From the NCBI GenBank assembly GCA_013399695.1, contig VXAU01001103.1:1-64000 (forward strand): a stretch of 64,000 nucleotides of DNA, read 5' to 3'. The position numbers and the translations under genes were made by a program. The stretch comes from Formicarius rufipectus. Lineage: Eukaryota; Chordata; Aves; Passeriformes; Formicariidae. The notes under the pieces are model-generated. The model saw only the letters and a program-made list of their open reading frames with translations. It had not been told where the DNA came from and did not search any database. Below, piece after piece: positions 23,570 to 37,069 of this stretch (within the stretch, counting starts at the first letter, position 1; each line of letters begins with the position of its first letter).

Positions 23570-26250
23570 ACTATTTAGCATGACAAATAGTGTGTAAATC
23601 TGAAAGAAGAGTGAAATGAGGGAGAGAAGGGAATGAAAAATAGTTGTGCTAACAGTGTTTTCTGCACTAGTTAAGTGTTTGGGGAGAAGCTAACATGGTA
23701 TATGTGACTTGTCATGTAATACAACCTGTAATAGTTAATATATTCACTCTGTTTCTAAAGCGTCTGTGTTTTCATCTGTATAAATAGCTGCTGTATAATC
23801 ATTTCTTGTTTGTATCTAAGTGGATTTAGTCTTTTGAATATGATCATTCAAAAAATACTGGGAATGCTTTTTCCTCAAGTTGTCTTCTGAAAGCAGAGGA
23901 GGAGCAGGAGAGCTCCTCTATTATTGACCGAAAGGTTATCAGTATGTATTACTGTAGCCTGTCTCTTCTTAACTATTATGTTTTTCAAGGGCTGGTAAGC
24001 CTTCCTAAGGCAAGACTTGTAAATATAAGGCGAAACACTACTTCTGTGAGGTTCTAACACGAAATGCTATTTTTACAACTGAAGACTTTAGACTGTTTGA
24101 AACAACCTCGCCAATTTGACCAATCATCATAACACTTCTCTTCAAAATATTTTGAATCCCACTTCAGAAACTATAATTCCTCTTTTTTTTCCTGCTAAAT
24201 TTCCAAACGAAATTCTGTAGCTGCAAGAGGACAGTGTTGCTCAAGAGTCTCTAAAAGAGATTATTCTGACTCTGTTTCTGCCTTCCTTTTCCCTTTCCAT
24301 TGATTGCATTAAGTGAACTGAGCAGTAATAGTCAACTGCAGTATGTGAGCAAGGACTTGTAATCTTCCTCACCCTTAGAGGGTTTTGTGCTAGAAAAGCA
24401 GGAGGAGAATGGCAAGGTAGTAGGAGAAAATTCTGCTGTGTTCATTTACTTGAGGATTACCCAAGCTTGCATGTCCTCAGAAAGCTGGTGTGCTGATTAT
24501 ACTGTTGGAAATGTAGAAGTGCTTATATTCCTGCTTATGACCCTTGTCATGTTTTTGGCATGATAGAGGGTTGAAAGAGCCCATCTTTGGTGCTGTGCTG
24601 AAAAGAATGATTTTGGTAATGAGGCCCTGTACAATTAATTGCAAGACTTGATTTCTTGTAAACTACCAGGCAATTTAGAAAGAAGCATACATCTGAGTAA
24701 ATGGTGAGTCATCTGGGAATTTAGATTTTTTTCCAGGCAGCTAGATTGACAGAGCAAATGTTTCTAAAAAAGTCAATGCTTTGTGTATAAATTGCATCAT
24801 TCTACCAGTCTACAGCAGAGTAACCATCATTGAGATAGTAGTGCCTTAGACATGATTTGTGTTACATAACAATGCAGTATTTGGAAGCATCCTGAGATGA
24901 TGCTGCCGGAGATGTGTGGTTTCTGAAGCTCAGCCTTTGTGCTTATGTGTTACATTCAATTGAATTCTGTGATGAGGTTGTCATGCAGTCAGCCAGGAGA
25001 AGGCAGAGGTGACTTCTCTTCCAAGTTCAGTAACAATCTGCTTTTTGTCACTGTCTGGAGTTGACAGACTAGTGTCACTTTCTTCAGAGAGCTTGTGTTC
25101 TTACTGTGGGGAGTCAAAGTAAATAAAAGCCCTTGCGTTGAACTGAAAACTTCAAGTGTTGCCTACAATCTCAAAACTTTTGAGATAATACTAGTACATG
25201 GAAAGTAGTTCTTTAATGAAAGCTTCCTGGTGCACAAAGTATATAGACACATATGCCCAGTAATGGGTTCTTCCAAATTTATAATGCTACTTAATTTTCA
25301 TAGCTAATGGATTTATCCAACCAGAGAACCTTTTGCCTTTGGTACCACTCTGGTATCACCCTCAGAACTGCCCCATTGGAGTGCCTCCAAGGGTTCTGGG
25401 CCTTCTGGCTTGTTTTGCCTTGTTATTTGGATTTGGGTGCATGTGTCCCAAACACAATGTCCTTGCTGCAATCTTGCCCACTGAAAAGACAATTAAACAG
25501 AAATTCAGGAATGTGGCACAAACTGTGAGAAACTGTTAGAAACTGTCAGCTGCTGCCTCTAGTATGAGAAACTATATAGCTATATAAAAATCTACAAATA
25601 TATAAAAATCCTACAGCATCAGAGGGCAAAGACTTTATATTTGAGCTAGTAATAATCACTGTAATATTACAGAAGTTTGAAGCCTATAAGGAAAACCTGG
25701 ATATTGTTTTAGCGTAATACAATAGTTAACTTCCCTGAGGTTCTCCACTGTATATTGGAATATTGTATTGTGTCTCCTCCTCCCTCCAGTAATGAAGATT
25801 TCAAATTTATTACCATTAATCCTAATTTAATTTATATATATTTAAAAAATTATATTGATCAGAATTAGGATTTTATTAGCATTAGGTTGTGAATACATGA
25901 ATGGCAGTTCTTGCCTCTACATATTTTACTTCCTCAGGATAGAATCCTTTATGTTCTCTATTCCCAGAATAAGCTGTGGCTGCAGAGCCTATGTAAGCAC
26001 TGTGAATGCTTGTTCCAGCTGATATTGAAGACTCTGGTAGCTCTGCTTTAGTAATATGAAGTGATGGTGAACGAAAAGAAATACAGATTTGCTAACCCTA
26101 AACTGCAGGTTCTGTGGAGGCGCAAATGACTTGCAAAATGCAGACTGAGTTGTGCACATCTATGTCCACGTAGTGGGCAATTTCTAATGAGGTTTTCTAA
26201 TGGTGCCACATGGAACTATTGTCACAGGTCTACTCATGCGGTTTGCTTGT

Positions 26251-26312
26251 GCATTTAAAACATTATTTTTTTTAATTAAATACATTAAATAATTAAATAA
26301 TTTAATTTAATT
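26251..26312 (+). repeat. A/T-only stretch before exon 3
   Basis: Nearly 60 bp of A and T (aattaaataatttaattt units) just upstream of the pyrimidine tract and acceptor of exon 3. Confidence 0.8.
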
Positions 26313-26326
26313 TTCCTCTCATTCAG

Positions 26327-26409
26327 TGTGCAAGGATCCACCCTACAAAGTTGAAGAATCTGGATATGCTGGTTTCATTTTACCAATTGAAGTTTACTTC
26401 AAAAACAAG
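26327..26409 (+). CDS. MLLT3: MLLT3 exon 3: middle of YEATS domain
   Basis: An 83-bp exon between acceptor ctctcattcag and donor gtatgg. It begins with the last two bases of a split Val codon and then reads 27 codons, CKDPPYKVEESGYAGF through VYFKNK, ending in phase 0. This corresponds to human AF9 residues 65-92. It contains the Gly-Tyr-Ala (human G77, Y78, A79) of the YEATS pocket, where Tyr78 is one of the aromatic residues that sandwich acyl-lysine. The protein sequence looks unchanged from human. The acceptor is preceded by about 60 bp of A/T-only sequence with a short pyrimidine stretch. The exon is too short to appear as an open frame of its own. Confidence 0.97.
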
Positions 26410-29400
26410 GTATGGAATATCATAATTTTCATTTAAAAAGTAAATTTAGGAATCATGTGTAAGTGAAGTTTTTTAAAGTTTTAAACTTTAATTTGTGAAC
26501 TTGGTTAAAAACTAGGCTTAAAGCTGTCTTTGTCAGTGCTGTTCCTCAACTCAATATTACTGTAACTTTTAGAAATACATTATTATATTTCACAGAATCA
26601 CAGAATAGGGCAGGTAGAAAGTAACCACAGTGGATCATCTAGTCCAACCTCCCTGCTCAAGCAGGGTTGTCCTAGAGCACATTGTGTAGAATTTCATCCA
26701 GATGGTTCTTGAATATACAGTGAGCGAGACTCCACAAACTTTCTGGGCAATCTGTTCCAGTGCAGTCATCCGCACAGTAAAGAAGTTCTTCGTATTCAGG
26801 TGAAACTTCCTGTGCCCAGTTTTTGTTTCATTGCTTCTTGTCCTATTGCTGGGCACCTGAAAAGAGCATGGATCCATCCTCTTGGCACCCTCCCTTCAGA
26901 TACTTGCGTATGGTGATGAGATCTCCTTTCAGTCATCTCCTCTCAAGTCTGAGCAGGCTCAATTCTCTCAGCCTTTCCTCACAGAGAGATGCTTCAATCT
27001 CTTAATGATCTTTGTCACCCTCCAGTAGACCTACTCCAGTAGCTCCATGTCTCTGTTGTACTGAAAAACCCAGAACTGGACTCAGCACTCCACACGTGGC
27101 CTCACCTGGACTGAGCAGAGGGCCAGGATCATCTCCGGTGACCTGCAGGTGGTGATTTTATGAAAGCCTCCCAGGATCCGGTTGGCCTTGGCCCCAGGGA
27201 CACACTGCTGGCTCATGGACAGCTTTGTTGTCTGTCAGGACTCCCAGATCCTTCTCCACAGAGCTGCTTTCCAGCAGGTCAGTCCCCAACCTGTGCTGGT
27301 GCCTGGGGTTATTCTTGCTCAGGTGTAGGGCCCTGCACTTGCCTTTGTTGAACATCAGACAGTTCTTCTCTGACCATCTCTCCAACCTGTTGAGATCCTT
27401 CTAAAGAGCTACACAGCCTTCTAGGGTATCAGCGGCTTCTCCCAGCTTTGTGTTGTCAGCAAACTCCTTGAAAAGGTGTCTGTCCCTTCATCCAAATCAC
27501 TGATGGAGAAGTTAAATAATACTTAATAAATAATCCCCCAGTACTGACCTTTGGGGGAGATTATTTAGTAGATAACTCTGTGAAGTTAGTCTTACTTATT
27601 AAAAAAAAAAGTTGAATGCAATTATTCAGAAGAATTAATTACTCGCCCATCTTAAAAGTGAACAGACTTTAAATAGTGCTTAGGAAAGTGTAAGAATCAG
27701 TTAAACTTGAGGAAATCAATCTTGATTATGTTGTTTACACAATGAACTTATTGTTTTATTTTAGTATTGCAAATCTTTATAATTTGTTCAGGTTTTGATC
27801 TTTCAAAATAGTTTTTTTTTTAGCCTTGCATCCTCTGTCTTATAGAAGAGATTCTTTTAGACTGCGTGTGAGCACTAATTCTACTCAACTCAACATTACC
27901 ACGACTCAGTTTAAAACCAATGCCAGTACCATTCTATAAAACTTACGCTACTGTAGTTTCTTACATTCTTAGTAAATGCTGCACTTACTGAGTCTCTCAA
28001 ATATAAATACAGAGATTTTCTTTAATGTATATAGCAAGGTCTGTATTCCTAATAACTAGTTCAGATAAAAAGAATTGAATTTTGGTGAAATCAAAGAGAA
28101 AATATTACAAGGTTTAATGTACATTAATATCTGAAATGAGATCCCTTTAGATGTCATGTGTCTTGGTGGAGCTGTTATGATAATTATCATGTGCTTCTAC
28201 CTGTGTGTTTATTTTTTATTACCAAGATGTAGTTTAACTTAATTATTTTAATCAAGTCAACATTACGTCTTTAATGTGTTGAATGCTTGGTGAAAGACTA
28301 AACCAGAAAGAAAATAGAAGTGCATACTAAAATACTTTTTCTGGAACCTTGATCACTTAAAATTTTTGTTAGCTATGTATGCCTTCAAGTATGTGTTCCA
28401 GTATTCCTTTATTTTTCACGGAAATCTCTGCTAAGGTGTGAGATGTGGATAGTTCTGCTTAGGCACTTTATGAGTTGTAGGTTTTGAGCAGGTAATTCTG
28501 ACATGTTCCCCTATATTAGTCTGTGAAGAGCCAGTCTTGTTCTACCCTATTTGCTGTTGAAAATAGAAGCAGAACTCCCTTAGTGAGCTGGTCAGCTTTT
28601 TTGGTATGCTTTTCAGCCTTGTCCCTGCAAGGGAAGCCATTTCGATTAATTCAGGGAGTCTAATGAAAAGCAGCTCATTCTCCTTAACTTGTCTGTTAAA
28701 TATTCATCCCAAAACTGCAAAGTCAGAAGACAGTGAGTCAAACACTGAGGCATCTCTACAGAAAGCTTCCTGCCCGACATTTCTTTTTTTGTTTTCCACT
28801 CAGACTTTTGCCTGCCTTTGCTGACTGTGGAGACCTGCAAGTCTCAGGAATTCTCCAGCAGGAGATCTGACTTAAACTGAGATCAAGAGGGCAACTCACC
28901 TCACCCTCAAGCAGCATGTGGAATTAGGAAGTTTACAAACATCCCTCACCCCTGTTTTGGTGTCATGGAGTGCAACAAGCAGCAGTTGGACTGTGAGTCA
29001 GCTAGCTCTTCACACAGCTGTGGCAGCATACCCTTCCCTGGGGTGGGTGAATACAAACGAAGAGTGGCACAAAAATTGATCTAGCAAATTACCCTTTTCT
29101 CATGGCTCAGCTACACTTCCTCCCCTAAACCACTTCACAGGTATTCCAATAGAGAAAAACGGGAGATAGACAGAAGGAGGAAGAGGAGACACACCATCAT
29201 CCTTTTTTCAAGGTAGACGACTTTTCATTTTCTGAGCCAGAAAATACTTTAATGAACAGAGAAAGCAGGGGTACAGGAAGCCGCTCTGGACCATGGTGAA
29301 TCAAAGGGTGTCCATTCCCAGGACTAAAGAGAAACTTGTAGAAAATTTAATAGATATTTGACCATAATGGAAAACATTTCCAGCTTTAAATAGTTAGGGA

Positions 29401-31104
29401 GATTACAGCCAATACTCCCAAATACAGCAATACCAGGCTGTAGTTTTTAGTCATTGAGACAAAATCCATAAAACTATGATTTTAGGTCAAAAGACTCCTA
29501 CTCTGGAACTGTCTGTATAGAATAAGACTCATAAAATGCAGATTATTCTGTCTTCACTATCACACTTTTAAAGTAAAGGCAGTGCAGTGACACTGAGTCT
29601 TCTGTGTAGTAAAAGTCTGATTTTTAATCACTGGTTATATTCTTCTGACTTGCCATAAAGTTCTTTGAAGACTTCCACTTATGATTTCTTACAACTTTTC
29701 TTTAATGGCAAAGCTGCTGGTACCAGCTTGTTGTCTATAGCAACATCAGTTTTCTCAGCAGACCAGAAATTTCTGCTTGAAATTTTGTATTAATATTTCT
29801 AACGGTAAGAAATTCCGTCATCCATGGTTGCCTTTGAAAATCATCTGTCAAGAAAATAGTTCAATTCAAGGGACTGCTTTCTTCTGCCTTCAGAAACAGA
29901 CAACTGCAAGCCTTTTAATTCAGGCCCCCTTCTGTTTTTTGCACTCCAAGTCTAGAGATGGGACAGTATGTCCCTTAGCTGTGTTTGAAGCCTCTGATTT
30001 AACTTTTAGAATAACTTGAGATTTCTATGCTATCAAAAGTCAGCATGGTTAATATTTAATTTTTTTAAGCATCTGTCACTGAGCGGAGCATGTATTTTGA
30101 TAACATGCAGTGTTAGATGTGTGCTGAAATTTTGATGCATCTCTTCCTCCTCTTTCCTCATAGTTCCATTTTTACTAAAGCTTTTCCTTAGTTTGACTTT
30201 TTGTGTTCTGCTTTAGTACTGACATTGGTTCGGTGAGTTCTGTTGCACATCAGAACCTGTGGAGGTCAGAAGGGCTACTTAATAGTGCCTTAAGAAAGCA
30301 CTGAAGTTACATATAATGTCTAGAAGGGGCTGTGTGCATGTGTAACACAAAATGTATTTAATTTGTAACTGAAATCTGTTCAATGCCACCAGTGTCCTTT
30401 TTCAGCTGGGGCTTTCTCAGGGCAGTAGAGCATTAGTGATTTCTTCTAAGATACATTGGCCTTTCCTGTTCTTCCTCTCTTTGTACTGGTGCAGGGAACA
30501 TTCAGTTTTATTTTTTCACTGCAGTGACAGAGAATTTTGATTGCTTGTAAGCTGTGGTGGAACACTTGAAAGCTATCTGGCCACACTTCTTAGGCAATGA
30601 AGTTTCTTTAGCAGACCCCATATATAGGAGATTAAATATAGTTGGCTACAGTAGTTTCATACTTTGTACACCTTGTGAAGAAATCAGTAATTTTGCTTCA
30701 GTGGAGGAATTTGCATTCAAAACTTAATGCAATGTCTTCAGGACTCTCTCAGGCTCAGAACTGTGATTTTATTGGTGACTGAGTTACCTTGTGTCGTCTG
30801 AATCATGACACTTGCCAATGCATGTATCTGTACCCTGTGTCAGACAGGACTTAAGTGTCAATTAAGCCTTGTCAGGACTTGATGAAGTTAATACATTTTA
30901 CCTTGAGTTATCATTAACTGATAAGAGCTTCTCGGATTTACTGTAGCTCAGCTGATGCCTTGTGAATTCCAAAATGTGTGTCCAAGAACACAAAGTATGG
31001 TTAAAAATGACATAATTTTAATTGACAGTCTTTATGTAGCCCATGTTTTCAATTTAGTTAGTTTTGGTGTTAGATGTTTCTATCTGGTTATTTTCAACCC
31101 TCAG
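26410..31104 (+). other. MLLT3: MLLT3 intron 3
   Basis: A 4.7-kb intron starting gtatgg and ending ctcag. It contains one long CR1 (26592-27562, minus). The remaining 27563-31104 shows no gene or named repeat by eye. Open frames at 28606-28840 and 29777-30019 look like chance. Confidence 0.85.
26592..27562 (-). mobile_element. CR1 LINE, 3' ~1 kb
   Basis: On the minus strand it ends with the CR1 terminal 'ctattctgtgattctgtg'. Going inward come 'ctagatgatccactgtgg', 'cagcaataggacaagaagc', 'gaaaggctgagagaattg', and the RT C-terminal region with 'aaaggcaagtgcagggccct'. It is 5'-truncated near 'tcccccaaaggtcagtactg'. It begins 183 bp after the exon 3 donor and lies antisense to MLLT3. Closely similar to the CR1 at 15548. 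Remnant frames are interrupted. Confidence 0.9.
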
Positions 31105-31248
31105 GAAGAACCTAAGAAAGTTCGATTTGACTATGACTTATTCCTGCACCTTGAAGGCCACCCACCTGTAAATCACCTCCGCTGTGAAAAGCTCACATTC
31201 AACAACCCGACAGAGGAATTCAGAAGAAAGCTGCTAAAGGCAGGAGGG
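31105..31248 (+). CDS. MLLT3: MLLT3 exon 4: C-terminal part of YEATS domain
   Basis: A 144-bp exon of 48 codons, phase 0 at both ends, between acceptor ttcaaccctcag and donor gtgagt. It reads EEPKKVRFDYDLFLHLEG ... FRRKLLKAGG and matches human AF9 residues 93-140. It includes the Asp of FDYD (human D103), which helps bind the histone H3 tail, and the C-terminal helix FRRKLLKAGG that closes the domain. Two conservative differences from human are visible: EEPRK to EEPKK, and PTEDF to PTEEF. The open frame runs on both sides of the exon by chance. The splice signals and family alignment set the ends. Confidence 0.97.
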
Positions 31249-31894
31249 GTGAGTCCTGCACCCATGTCAAAAGCCATCACAGTAAAGATGTTGCTGCTTA
31301 TTGCTGGTGCATGATTAGTATGATAAGAGAAATTGACCTGACAGTGAAATGAAGTGTTTTTGTGATTAACTTCATATAGGAGCTCAGTACTTTAAGTAGA
31401 GTGGGTGAATGAATAAGTATGTGCCTACCTTATATACATGATTAATACTTGTCTTTGCAAATAACTGGTTCAGTTCCACAAAAGTGGATCTTGGACCATA
31501 CCTGTAAAGCATTGCTTGCTTGGCTTTCCAGAGGTGACATAGGGGATGGCTGCTGTGGTGGGAGGAAGTAGTAAGAAAATAAGAAGTCATTCACTGAAAG
31601 AGAAATTTCCCTTTATTAAGCAGAATAAGTTCAGTGGTTATATTTACAGTTTGTAATTTTTTTTACCTTATAAGCAAACCTACTTATATAGTACGTGTTA
31701 TGCAAGCTGAACCAAGAAAGTGTACAGACTTCTTGACTACAATTAAACTGATGTAAAAAAAGTTCAAAGGAAGTTTGCCAATTTGGAGGGAAGAAATTGC
31801 TGAAAGGGCCAATGTTTAGGTTTACTAATCTTTGTATGTTAGAGGGAATGTTCTGCTGTGTTTCATACAATGGCAGAACAATTCATGCTGTTGG

Positions 31895-32230
31895 GTACCA
31901 CCAAGGGCTCAGCAATGGGGTGAGACTGGGCTCCTCAGGACAAGGCCACCCAACCTATCTGGGCCCAGCTCCACCCCTGGGCTGTCTTCATGGTCCTGCT
32001 GCCTCTTGCCCTCCTTCCCCACACCAGTGAGAAGAGCCTGACTGTACCTCCTCCACTCCCTCCCATCAGTGCCATGTTGATGGGAGGTAATGGAGAAGCT
32101 GTTGGGTGCCCCTGAAGCCATCCTTTCTCCACCTTGAACCAGCCTTGGTCCTACAGCCACTCCTCGCTACACAAGGTCTCCTGCCCCACCATCTCAGCAA
32201 CCTCTTACCTCCCACCATTTTGTTTTTGTG
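31895..32230. repeat. GC-richer unclassified stretch, possibly repeat-derived
   Basis: A sharp rise in G+C compared with the flanks ('gggcccagctccacccctggg', 'cttgccctccttccccacac'). Open frames on both strands are Pro/Ser/Gly-rich. It precedes a CR1-like segment and may be part of the same old insertion. I could not identify it. Confidence 0.4.
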
Positions 32231-32439
32231 TTTCTGTGTTGGGGATCCAAACTAGATAGGACCTGACAAGCATCAAGCAGAGGGTGCTTCCCTGGCTCCT
32301 AGGGCTATGACCTGCTCATAAGACTTGGGGCACTGATTGGTGATGTTGTTGCCTGGGCACGTGGGTGGCCCTGGTTCAGCTGACAGCTCTCCTGTGCCCA
32401 GGGCCATGTCCCAGTGCTGTTTTCCAGCTGTAGCCTCAT

Positions 32440-32610
32440 GGTTGCAGAGCTATACCTTGCTTGGACAGGACTTAGTATTTGTCATTTGTCCCCATTGTAT
32501 TTCATGGGGCTGCTGTTAACCCTTTTCTTCAGACTGTCTGGGTCCCTCCTGCAAGTCCTGCTTACTCTGGTGTGTCAGATGCTTTCCTTCCCCAGCTGAT
32601 TATCTGCAGA
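32440..32610 (-). mobile_element. Probable decayed CR1 fragment
   Basis: 'ccccattgtatttcatggggc' and 'ctgtctgggtccctcctgcaag' resemble the CR1 reverse-transcriptase region read on the minus strand. Diverged, with uncertain ends. Confidence 0.45.
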
Positions 32611-33360
32611 GATCATGAGTGTATTCTGTCTTCTCCACAGTATGAAGCAAGCCTTCATACTGTGAAATCAGAGGTGTAAATTCTAGTGCTTATCTTTATT
32701 TTTAAACAGACATAACAAAAGCGGGTAGCCCTTTTTGGCACATTTAGACAACAGAAGGTTCTGGGCTGGAGATAAGGGAGTTAGGGTGAGAACATTCAGT
32801 CTGTTGATGAGAATATTTGAAAGCAAAGCAAAAGTAACATGTATAGTCTGAAAGACCTTGTTACCTTCCTGAAGAAGAGAATAGTCACAACTATAGTTAT
32901 ATTGAAATAGGAGTGTGAGTGACATTTTGTGTTGGCATCTGTTAAGTGCAGAAGGGTATCCATGTGTGGACAATGCATTGACTTTTTAATGTGTTTGTAA
33001 ATAAAATTTCAGAACTGTATTCTGGAAAACTTCCTCAGCCACTGCTTTAGTATGAATTGTATCAGGTCCGTTGTCAATGGCCAAGTTTTACGTACAAGTG
33101 TAATAATTCTGAATGATGCCATTTGGGTTTGGGGGGCAAAGGGTTAAAATAGGAAGCATCTTTTTTATTGCTAATTTTCTGTACCTTTTTAATTTCTGAA
33201 CAAAAGCAGAAATGTTGCATAAGTGTAGACGACAAAATGTGGCATGTTTTAATCAAATTCTTTCCTTAAATACATCAGAGTGGTAATTTTTAAAATGCAG
33301 TGCTTTATTGGCCTTTTGTCTTCTGCTCGGTTGCTACAATTGCTCAAACAGCTAGGCTTT

Positions 33361-33443
33361 TTTTTTTGCCTTTCTTTCTTTCTTTCTTTCTTTCTTACTG
33401 GCTTGCTGCCTCCCTTCCTCCCTTCCTCCCCTCCTCCCTCTCC
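33361..33443 (+). repeat. CTTT and CCTT/CCTC simple repeats
   Basis: A T-run, about six CTTT units (33370-33395), a short break, then CCTTCCTC-type repeats to 33443. A pure pyrimidine tract on the sense strand. Confidence 0.95.
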
Positions 33444-36400
33444 ATTTTTATGATTTCTTTCCAAGAAATTAGTGTCTTTTCATCAGGTTAGCAGTGTTTT
33501 CTGTGTCCTTCTCTAGACTTTCTGACCTCAGAGTTTATCTGATCAGCTTGGCTGTCTCTGTGAAGTTCTTTCCTCTCCTGATGTTGAGAAACCCATTACA
33601 CTTTCTGAAATGCTGTACACAGGCTTTTCTTTGACTCTTGCAGAAGCCTTGAAAACTGACTCTTACTTTCAAGTGTATGTAGAAAAATAACAAACTGAAT
33701 TCAGAAAACATTAACTCACTTGTAACTTCCATGATTTAGGCTGAGAAAAACCTTTACAGGATAATAAAGTACAAGATAGGTGTTGCACTTTCTTGTAAGT
33801 CAAAACAGTGTTTCTAGCTTACAACTGCCTTCAGGAAAAAGTAACAGTAACAAGTCAGTGAATTTTGACAGACAACAGTCTGTCAAAATGAAGCTCAAGT
33901 CCATCAAAATGAACGAGTTGCCATATTTATGTAATATTCTGATGGGTAGCTTTTAATAAAGTCCTTTAATGTGGTGGACTTTTACATGCTTTTAAATAAT
34001 AGTCTAAAATGCTTGATTTCTGTGCACCTCAAAACCCAGATCTCTAGTTTTGCTCCAAGTGAAAGTTGTGGGACATATTGTTCCTGTGACATGAACTAGT
34101 AAACATGATTTCATCTTATTTTCAATGAACATATGCCTATTACAAACGGTAGGTCTTAGAGGAGGGAAAAGTGCAGGATCACCTGGTACCTGCATGCTGC
34201 TGTATTCAGTATAGTCTTGACTGTGTGTTTGTCTCTTGCTGCAGATTCCTTGAATTATTGCTTGGATGCGCTCAATTTCCCTTTTCCCTCTCAGATGCAT
34301 CTTGTGGCATCCCAAATAAGAACTATCAAGGTCACTTACTAAAGCCACTGTTTTTCTGTCTTTCTGACTTAAGAAATTGTTACCCTTACCCATTCTTCAT
34401 GTTCCCTAAAGTCTGACTGTCTGTCCTGTGGTTCACTGGGATATAAGAGAAACATTGGGATACCCTAAGTAATTAAAGAAATGAGAGCACAACTGTAATA
34501 CAGCTTTGCAGTGCCACTGTGGCCACGTTAGTTCGGACGGATGGGACATTTAGGGTGGTGCCTCTAGTGTAGATTATTTCTGTGGAATATTTCTATTTTA
34601 GCATTTTATTTGATATCACCAAAATTTAAGAATAACTGTGCAATCAGTCTTCATTAGGAGGAGGTCACCAACTTCCTGATCTCTCAGCAATTATGACAAT
34701 TATATTTTCAGCCCTTAGAATAATAATTTGATTTGGCTTCAAAGATTGTATTTTGATGAGGAAGGTAAATAGGAACCTTTAGTTCAGTCTTGCAAAGGCC
34801 ATATCCAAGTTTTCCACCTTAAGAAATGTGTTTTCTACATGAATCTTTCTCCTGCTGTTGTAAAGATTTAGTTATGCTCAAGTCCATCTCTGCCATTCAC
34901 CTTTTGCCGTTGACCTTGTTCTAATAAATGGAAATGTGTACAGAAGAAATAAAACATTTTCGGAAGTACACTGGGCAGATGCAACCGAACCATTTGGTGC
35001 AATTTTTTGTGTTCCATCTCTTTGCATATATTTTCTAAATTAAAATTATTTTAGGAAGGTTTTCTGTGGAAATGATGCCACTGAGTTTTTTGCACCATTT
35101 ACTCAGTGCAATAAGTAATCATATGAAGCTAACATGTATACTCATGTGAATTAGTAACCTGTTGCTTGAAATCCCCAAAGATGCCCTGTATACAAATAAT
35201 GACTTTTAGTTTATACATGTGTTACCAAGCAAGTCATCAAGCTGCAGGTAGTGACAGAACTATATGCACATAGTACACTTAGTCTGCTACACTTCTCATC
35301 CTCTAGGCTCAGCATAAAATTATCCTTGAGTAAGTACAGTAGGATTAAAGTTTTCATCGGGTAAACACCAGAAAGCATTGATCTTTACATGGTTATTCCT
35401 TCCTACATTTTTCAGTTACATTTTGTGATTAGTTTCAGTGTTGAAACACGAAAAAACCTAAATAAAAAGAGGAAGCAGTGTGATTCCTGTGTATGGGTAT
35501 GGGAAGAGAGATGACACTGGGAATTTATAATGATTAAAAATTTGAAGTAGATTTTGGATGTTGAATCACACTGAAAACATTTATAAATAGTCTGAATATT
35601 GATGTATTTTATGTTGCCAGTATCACTGGTTCTATTGCTTTTTTGGCTTGCATGTTTCTCAATTTCAAGAATAATATGAAAATTACAGCTAATCTGCTTA
35701 ATGAGGTACTAGAAATAAATTAATTTTGAAGATGCTGAATGGCAACTACCTAACATCGTAAAACTGAATTTTGCCTCTGGAAAAAAGATTTGCTCAGACA
35801 TCACTTGTTTGAATATAATGCCATGATTTTGATTCTTATGAGTAGTGGAAATATTTTCCATCTACATTAAGACAAAGATTTAATACAGCCCTGTCTCCCA
35901 TAGTTGCAAATAAATAGATAAAATGTTTGTACTGTGTAATACACCCTTGTTTTTGGAAGAAAACTCAAAATTAGGTGTTTAATTCAGAAGTCCACAGAAA
36001 ACATTTAATAGTTGAATTTTCTTTCCTAAATGGAAAAGCCTTATAAATGCCTCTTAGAGAGAAGTTACAATTGTAGACAAAATTAGTAAAATTCAGCACT
36101 TTATCACAAATTCATGTAGCTATTAAAGATAGAGCTTGAGGTTTCATGTTTAGAGGATGCAAGGAATAGGTGGCTTTTAGAGTAGCAATTATTCTTTTTA
36201 GCAATGGATGAGTCTCTTTTTGACTGTTTTCTTTAAAATTTGTTTGGAAATAGAAGCAGCACTGCTTTTGTAGCAAGAAAACCCTTTCTTCAAGGAAGTT
36301 AATCTATTAATAAATCAAAATGTCCTTCTGAGAGGGGTTCAGTTTTTAGGGAAAATGACCAAAGTAAAAATTCAAGTTTGCCAAAAAAGCCCTGCATTCT

Positions 36401-37069
36401 GGTGTCTGAGTTTTTTTCCAAATATTTATGATTTTACTGTTATAACAGTTTTCAGTCAGTTGAGATGTCTGCATAATGCCAGTTCTAAAACCTGTGTTCA
36501 TAATCCATGGAATGAAGATTAACTCATGGGGATTTCCCTCTTTTCTCTATGCTCCCTCTTTCATTGCAATTCCTTGGTGTCAGTTAGAATAGTTGGCTTC
36601 TACCCAGAACCAGCCTTAGGTATAAGGTATAATGCTCTTCTAGGGAAGGGATTATCTTTAATGTTGTGCTTTTCATAATTAAATTTTTTTTGAACTGCAT
36701 ATTACGTTACTTTCAAGCAAATGGCTTGAAAATATAGTCATTAAGGACAGCTGTATTTTTGTTGTTACTCTTAGCGCGTTCATCAGTGAATGAACCTGAT
36801 TTTCACTGTAAAATGACACAGGGTGTGGCAGCCTGGAGCCACACAATGAGGTCCATTTGTTTGCTGCAGTATAGTTCATCTGCAGTGCTGCAGAAACGTT
36901 GCAGTAATGTTTCATTTTTCCCAGAATTTAACAAGTATCTCATAGCTTTTACTGAAAGTGCTATTGGAATTTTTCTGCACTTCCAAAGTGGATATGTGTA
37001 TGTTGTCATTGTAAAAATCAGTCAGTATCAAATTGGCTACTGACCTTAACATTCTCCTGTGTGGGTATC

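Larger units (their letters stand above)
1..26326 (+). other. MLLT3: MLLT3 intron 2 (3' part): non-coding, rich in transposons
   Basis: No coding exon was recognised before exon 3. Stretches 24-8246, 9165-12797, 13157-14420, 16930-18220, 19483-20800, 21020-22600, 22890-23317 and 23581-26326 hold no gene and, apart from short simple repeats, no element I can name. They are typical A/T-rich avian intron with T-runs. Recognised elements are listed separately: four LTR pieces, CR1 copies, an RTE fragment and two SINEs. Confidence 0.8.
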
